A stretch of DNA of 54,047 nt. Origin: DASSUW01 sp036520135 (GTDB lineage Bacteria; Actinomycetota; Thermoleophilia; Solirubrobacterales; Solirubrobacteraceae). The translations under genes and the position numbers were made by a program. Below are positions 50,442 through 54,047 of this stretch, piece after piece (positions within the stretch are counted from its first letter, which is position 1; each line of letters starts with the position of its first letter). The notes below the pieces were generated by a model, which was not told where the DNA came from, did no database searches, and was given only the letters and a program-made list of their open reading frames with translations. Location of the stretch: positions 1-54,047 of the forward strand of contig DATDKF010000110.1 of NCBI GenBank assembly GCA_036520135.1. Reading direction: 5' to 3'.

Positions 50442-50550
50442 CCGCCTTCGCTCCGGTCTGCAGGTTTACGGTTCATTGCTTCTCTCCCTTCCTAAGAGAC
50501 GACTGACCAATGCGTCTGGTTCGCGGCGCCCGTGATGGGCGGCCGGCGGA

Positions 50551-51513
50551 CTAGCCGGGTCGGTCGCGCAGGGAGAAAAAGCCGGGGGCGTCGGGCACGG
50601 GCAGTCGCGCCCCGAAGCGCCCCAGCTCGAGGCAGGCCAGCGCCGCGAACGCCGCGGGCATCGTGCAGGCGAGCGCCGGCGGCGCGTTCGTGCCGGGGCC
50701 GGCCGCGGTCGCCGCGGCACCGTCACGCGCGGGCTCGACGGGCGGCGTCGGGCGGCGTTCGGACGCTTGTGGTGCCGGCGTCGCCTTGCGCCGGTGCTCG
50801 CCACCGCGTTCCGGGCGCGTCCGCGCGCTCGGGTCGGTCAGCACGGCGTCGGGCTGACGCGCGCCGACGAATATCAGTGCCGGCGATGACTGCACAGCGA
50901 GCGGCACGCAATCGCGGGCGCGCCATGCCGGGCGCCGGGACGCCGAGCGTGCGCGGGGCGACGGAGCCGGCACCGTATGCGCGGCGATCGGCTCGGCAGC
51001 GGGCTCCGGGACGGGCCGAGTCGGCATCGGGACGGTGACGGCGCGGACGGGGGGCGCGGGACGCCCCGGCGGCTGCGCCCCGCGGCTCGGCTGCGGCGCC
51101 GGCGCGGGCTGCGGCGCGGCGCTCACGGGAGCCTCGGCCGCGGGTTCGGCGTTTCCTGCTCCGTCCGCCGCGCTCGGTGCAGTGGTCGGCGGTTGAGGAG
51201 CCGGGTCAACCGCCGGCTGCGCGCCGGACGGCGCGTCTGGGGCCCCCGACTCGCCGCCGGCCGCGGGATCCGGCGCCGGCTGCCCGGTACTCGGCGCGTC
51301 CGAGGCGGGCTCTCCACCGGTCGCCGCGTCCGACGCGGGCTGCCCGCCGGGCGGCGGCGCCGTACCGGGCGCCGGTTCCGGTGTCGCCGAGGGTGCCGCC
51401 ACGGTGGTCGCGGCCGGGTCTGAAGCCGGCTCCTCGCCGGCCGCGACCGCCGGCCAGGCGGTGGACGCCAAAGCCAGGCCTCCGGCGAGCGCGATGGACA
51501 CGGCTCGATGCAC
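50551..51513 (-). CDS. Pro/Ala-rich secreted protein
   Basis: 320 aa from ATG at 51513. Residues 1-25 are a signal peptide (RAVSIALAGGLALASTAWPA, then VAA). The next 150 residues are low-complexity P/A/G/D repeats, such as GGQPASDAATGGEPASDAPS then TGQPAPDPAAGGESG. The C-terminal third has CVPLAVQSSPALIFVGARQP and a Cys-containing end (ALACTMPAAFAALACLELGR). It is probably a cell-wall or surface protein with a long spacer. It follows a structured leader region and an AT-rich zone. Confidence 0.7.
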   Translation of the reverse strand: MHRAVSIALAGGLALASTAWPAVAAGEEPASDPAATTVAAPSATPEPAPGTAPPPGGQPASDAATGGEPASDAPSTGQPAPDPAAGGESGAPDAPSGAQPAVDPAPQPPTTAPSAADGAGNAEPAAEAPVSAAPQPAPAPQPSRGAQPPGRPAPPVRAVTVPMPTRPVPEPAAEPIAAHTVPAPSPRARSASRRPAWRARDCVPLAVQSSPALIFVGARQPDAVLTDPSARTRPERGGEHRRKATPAPQASERRPTPPVEPARDGAAATAAGPGTNAPPALACTMPAAFAALACLELGRFGARLPVPDAPGFFSLRDRPG

Positions 51514-51735
51514 GGCCCCTAGCCCGCCCCTAGTGGCAGTTCAGTGTGGTGATAGCACGACCGACGCATCCAATGCCCCCAGCCTCCAGGCCCATGCGGG
51601 GCCCGGCCATAACAGTCAGGAAAGGGAAACTCTTCCCCGCGAGGATCCGGAGCCATCCAACCGATACCAGCGTGCGCTGGACAGCGCAAGGGTTGGACGA
51701 GAAAGTGTCCAGAAAACCACTAGTACCATTAATTG
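51514..51735 (-). other. AT-richer, potentially structured 5' leader of the secreted-protein gene
   Basis: 222 bp between divergent/upstream context and the start. On the minus strand it can fold into several hairpins: a 7-bp stem joins TCCAACC (51656-51662) and GGTTGGA (51691-51697), enclosing GCGCT/AGCGC (51674-51678/51683-51687); GGGAA/TTCCC and GCAT/ATGC pairs lie nearer the gene. It has no convincing ORF. An AT-rich promoter candidate (CAATTAATGG on the minus strand) is at its far edge. No match to a known riboswitch class was made. Confidence 0.4.
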
Positions 51736-51765
51736 CGACGAGTTAGTACAACCCTTGATCGAGAA

Positions 51766-52638
51766 TCAGGTAGATCGGCGGAGATTTGGTATCACCGTCT
51801 TTTTTGTGACCGGGAACCCGGTATCAGCGAGGACACCGAGGCCCGTGAGGTCCTCCACCGGCTCGGCGAACGAGCACGAGCCGTAAGCGACGAACAGCTC
51901 GCGCCGCGCCTCGGCGATCGCCGCGGCGCCGGCGTGGTGGTCGCGCGCGGTCAGGCCGTCGGCGGCCACCGCGAACGCGGACGGGTCCCGCTCGGCGAGC
52001 AGCGGCACCAGCTCCGCCTCGCTGAGCCCTTCGGCGTGCGCGAACACGGCGGCCGCGAGGAGGTTGAGGAAGCCGTGGGCGTCGTCGCTGCGGATCGCAT
52101 GGTGCAGGCCCGCCGTCGCCTTGAAGCGCACGCCGGCTTCGCGGCAGGCCGCCACGAACGCGGCGACGCCCTCGACCGGCGGCACGGTGACACCGCCACA
52201 GCGGATCTTCGCGCCCGCCCGCGCCTCGCGCACGGCCGCGACGGCGCCGGCGAGGCCGCGGCCCGGCGCGAGCTCCCAGAACGCCTGCACGCCCTCCCCC
52301 AGCTTGGCGGCCACGAGCTGCTGCGTGTCGGGGATCCACACCGGGTCGATCCGCGCCTCGACGAGCTCGACCTCGCGGCCGGCGACGCGGGCATCGTGGA
52401 CCGCCTCGAGGTCACCCTCTCCCCCGTCGAGCACGACGCTCAGCCGCGGCGCCTCGCGCGGCAGCTCGCCGAGCCGCGACGCCGGGCAGATGAAGCGGCC
52501 GAGGATCCAGGCGTGCTCGCTCGCCCGAGCGGCGCGGTCGGCCGCGATCGCCTCCGGCATGTCCAGCGACGCGGGCGGGAACAGCGCCGCGTGGTCGATC
52601 AGGGCGCCGAGCAGCTCGCGGCGAGCGTCGAGACTCAC
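51766..52638 (-). CDS. conserved hypothetical protein next to acyl-CoA carboxylase
   Basis: 290 aa; GTG at 52638 overlaps the carboxylase stop (GTGA). Starts VSLDARRELLGALIDHAALF then PPASLDMPEAIAADRAARAS. Later WILGRFICPASRLGELPREA, KIRCGGVTVPPVEGVAAFVA and FKATAGLHHAIRSDDAHGFL give a possible beta/alpha barrel with charged Lys and His at strand ends. No signal peptide or membrane segment. A family seen in Actinobacteria by impression, without known function. Tight coupling to the carboxylase suggests a role in acyl-CoA metabolism. Confidence 0.75.
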   Translation of the reverse strand: MSLDARRELLGALIDHAALFPPASLDMPEAIAADRAARASEHAWILGRFICPASRLGELPREAPRLSVVLDGGEGDLEAVHDARVAGREVELVEARIDPVWIPDTQQLVAAKLGEGVQAFWELAPGRGLAGAVAAVREARAGAKIRCGGVTVPPVEGVAAFVAACREAGVRFKATAGLHHAIRSDDAHGFLNLLAAAVFAHAEGLSEAELVPLLAERDPSAFAVAADGLTARDHHAGAAAIAEARRELFVAYGSCSFAEPVEDLTGLGVLADTGFPVTKKTVIPNLRRST

Positions 52639-54047
52639 GCCGGCGGGATCGCGTTGCGCTTGGCGGGCCACTCGCGCGCCTTGCCGGCGTAGCGACCGAA
52701 GCGGCGCACCAGCTCGCCGCGCAGGTCCTCGGGCTGGACGATCGCGTCGATCACCATCTCGGACGCCAGCTTGAGGAGGTCGACGCCCTCGGCGTACACC
52801 TCCATCAGCTCCGCGCGGCGGGCGCCGCGCTCGTCCTCGTCCTCGATCGCCTGCAGCTGGTTGTAGAAGACCGCGTTGACCGCGGCGCTCGGGCCCATCA
52901 CCGCAATCTTGGCCGTGGGCAGCGCGAGCGTGCAGTCGGGGTCGAACGCCGGGCCGGCCATCGCGTACAGGCCGGCGCCGTAGGCCTTGCGGACAATCAC
53001 CGAGATCTTCGGGACGGTCGCCTCGGACACCGCCGAGATCATCTTCGCGCCGTGGCGGATGATGCCCTGGCGCTCCACCGCGGTGCCGATCATGAAGCCC
53101 GGCACGTCGGCGAGGAACAGCAGCGGGATGCCGAACGCGTTGCAGGTCCAGATGAACCGCGCGGCCTTGTCGGCCGAGTCGACGAACAGCACGCCGCCCT
53201 TGAACTTCGGCTGGTTGGCGACGATCCCGACCGCGCGGCCGTCGAGCCGCGCGTAGCCGACGATCACCTCCTTCGCCCAGCGCTTGTGGACCTCTAGGAA
53301 CGAGCCGTCGTCGACCACCGCCTCGATCAACTCGTGCATGTTCCACGGCTTGTTCTCGTCGGCCGGGATAAGCTCGCGAATCGGCGTCGCGTCCGCCGGC
53401 GGCGCGGCCGGTGGCGCGGCGGGCGGCTCCTCGTCGCACGAGCCCGGGAAGTACGACAGGTAGCGCTTGGCGAGGTCGATGCCCTCCTCGTCGGTCTTGA
53501 CGAGGAAGTGCCCGCAGCCGGACACGCCGGTGTGCATCTTCGCGCCGCCCATCTCCTCCAGCGACACGTGCTCGCCGATCACCATCTCGGCCATCCGCGG
53601 CGAGCCGAGGTACATCGACGCGTTGCCGTCGCGCATGATCACGACGTCGCAGAACGCCGGGATGTAGGCGCCGCCGGCCGCGCTGGGCCCGAACAGCACG
53701 CAGACCTGCGGGACGGTCCCCGACAGCTTCACCTCGTTGAAGAAGATCCGGCCGGCGTGGCGGCGCCCGGGGAACATCTGCACCTGCTCGGTGTTGCGGG
53801 CGCCGGCGCTGTCGACGAGGTAGACCATCGGCACCCGGTGCGCGAGCGCGGCCTCCTGGATGCGGAGGATCTTCTCGACCGTCTTCGGGCCCCAGGAACC
53901 CGCCTTCACGGTCGGGTCGTTGGCCATCAGCGCGACGGTGCGGCCGCCGATCGTGCCGAGCCCGGTGACGACGCCGTCGGCACCGAGCCCCTCGGCCTCC
54001 CAGTTGGCGAGCAGCGCGTCCTCGGAGAACGACGCCTCGTCGAGCAG
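52635..54047 (-). CDS. acyl-CoA carboxylase, carboxyltransferase beta subunit, C-terminal part (5' end outside window)
   Basis: About 470 codons are present and the frame is open to 54047, so the start is beyond the window; an internal ATG at 53927 is not the true start. Crotonase-fold carboxyltransferase features: GLGTIGGRTVALMANDPTVK, AHRVPMVYLVDSAGARNTEQ, VCVLFGPSAAGGAYIPAFCD then VVIMRDG, LDGRAVGIVANQPKFKGGVL, and FGIPLLFLADVPGFMIGTAV then ERQGIIRHGAKMISAVSEAT. A Pro/Ala linker (PPAAPPAAPPADAT) sits between the N and C halves. It should carboxylate propionyl- or acetyl-CoA from carboxybiotin with an alpha subunit elsewhere. Confidence 0.93.
   Translation of the reverse strand: MLDEASFSEDALLANWEAEGLGADGVVTGLGTIGGRTVALMANDPTVKAGSWGPKTVEKILRIQEAALAHRVPMVYLVDSAGARNTEQVQMFPGRRHAGRIFFNEVKLSGTVPQVCVLFGPSAAGGAYIPAFCDVVIMRDGNASMYLGSPRMAEMVIGEHVSLEEMGGAKMHTGVSGCGHFLVKTDEEGIDLAKRYLSYFPGSCDEEPPAAPPAAPPADATPIRELIPADENKPWNMHELIEAVVDDGSFLEVHKRWAKEVIVGYARLDGRAVGIVANQPKFKGGVLFVDSADKAARFIWTCNAFGIPLLFLADVPGFMIGTAVERQGIIRHGAKMISAVSEATVPKISVIVRKAYGAGLYAMAGPAFDPDCTLALPTAKIAVMGPSAAVNAVFYNQLQAIEDEDERGARRAELMEVYAEGVDLLKLASEMVIDAIVQPEDLRGELVRRFGRYAGKAREWPAKRNAIPPA

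Noticed and set aside
51514..51735. c-di-AMP (ydaO) or c-di-GMP riboswitch in the leader
   Set aside because: Structured, but consensus core motifs of those classes were not found.
1..54047. CRISPR arrays
   Set aside because: No regularly spaced repeats were seen; the only strong repeats are the att pair, its inner motif and the 54-bp tandem duplication.

Overview
This 54 kb window is very GC-rich and strongly codon-biased (third positions almost all G or C). Genes are tightly packed, with many ATGA/GTGA stop-start overlaps, and the families present are typical of deep-branching Actinobacteria. My inference is a Thermoleophilia/Solirubrobacterales-type organism; this was not confirmed by any search.

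Region 1 (1-9.5 kb) looks like a stress, redox and energy module: the end of a phosphoketolase, acetate kinase, a tandem universal stress protein, a NarL-type response regulator, a broken phosphotransferase/ATPase gene, an FAD-dependent pyridine-nucleotide oxidoreductase, a flavodoxin and a cNMP-CBS-nucleotidyltransferase protein. A relic of a phage capsid gene and a small membrane protein follow. The acetyl-phosphate route (phosphoketolase, then acetate kinase) is physically complete.

Region 2 (9.7-14.2 kb) is a decayed integrative element in the 3' part of tRNA-Pro(GGG). It is bounded by 50-bp identical direct repeats. It carries a HigB-like toxin, two XRE regulators, two large hypothetical proteins, and a fused scar of hsdM (5' end) and an integrase (3' end).

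Region 3 (14.1-23.7 kb) is a tRNA-studded housekeeping stretch (Pro, Gly, Trp, Leu-UAG and an unusual class-I tRNA with anticodon CAA). It holds an SDR protein, an unlisted 45-aa ORF, a LAGLIDADG-like protein, a coupled circularly permuted ATP-grasp/DUF455 pair, an inositol-phosphatase-family enzyme, an amidase, an M28-like membrane protein and an orphan HicB-like protein with a membrane anchor.

Region 4 (23.7-50.5 kb) is a large surface-polysaccharide locus. It has a LegB-like 4,6-dehydratase, two DegT-type aminotransferases, a sugar-1-phosphate nucleotidyltransferase, an undecaprenyl-phosphate sugar transferase, glycosyltransferases (one a triple-frameshift pseudogene), a flippase, an O-antigen ligase/polymerase, a Wzz/BY-kinase with an unusual inserted helix-turn-helix-like segment, PAP2 phosphatase and two deacetylase-like proteins. 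Less expected members are two paralogous ATP-grasp ligases, two FemAB/GNAT-like acyltransferases, a proline-dehydrogenase-like enzyme, two paralogous metallophosphoesterases and two paralogous secreted proteins. I infer an amino-sugar polymer that may be decorated with amino-acyl groups.

Region 5 (50.5-54 kb) has a Pro/Ala-rich secreted protein with a potentially structured 5' leader, a conserved hypothetical protein, and the C-terminal part of an acyl-CoA carboxylase carboxyltransferase subunit that runs off the window.
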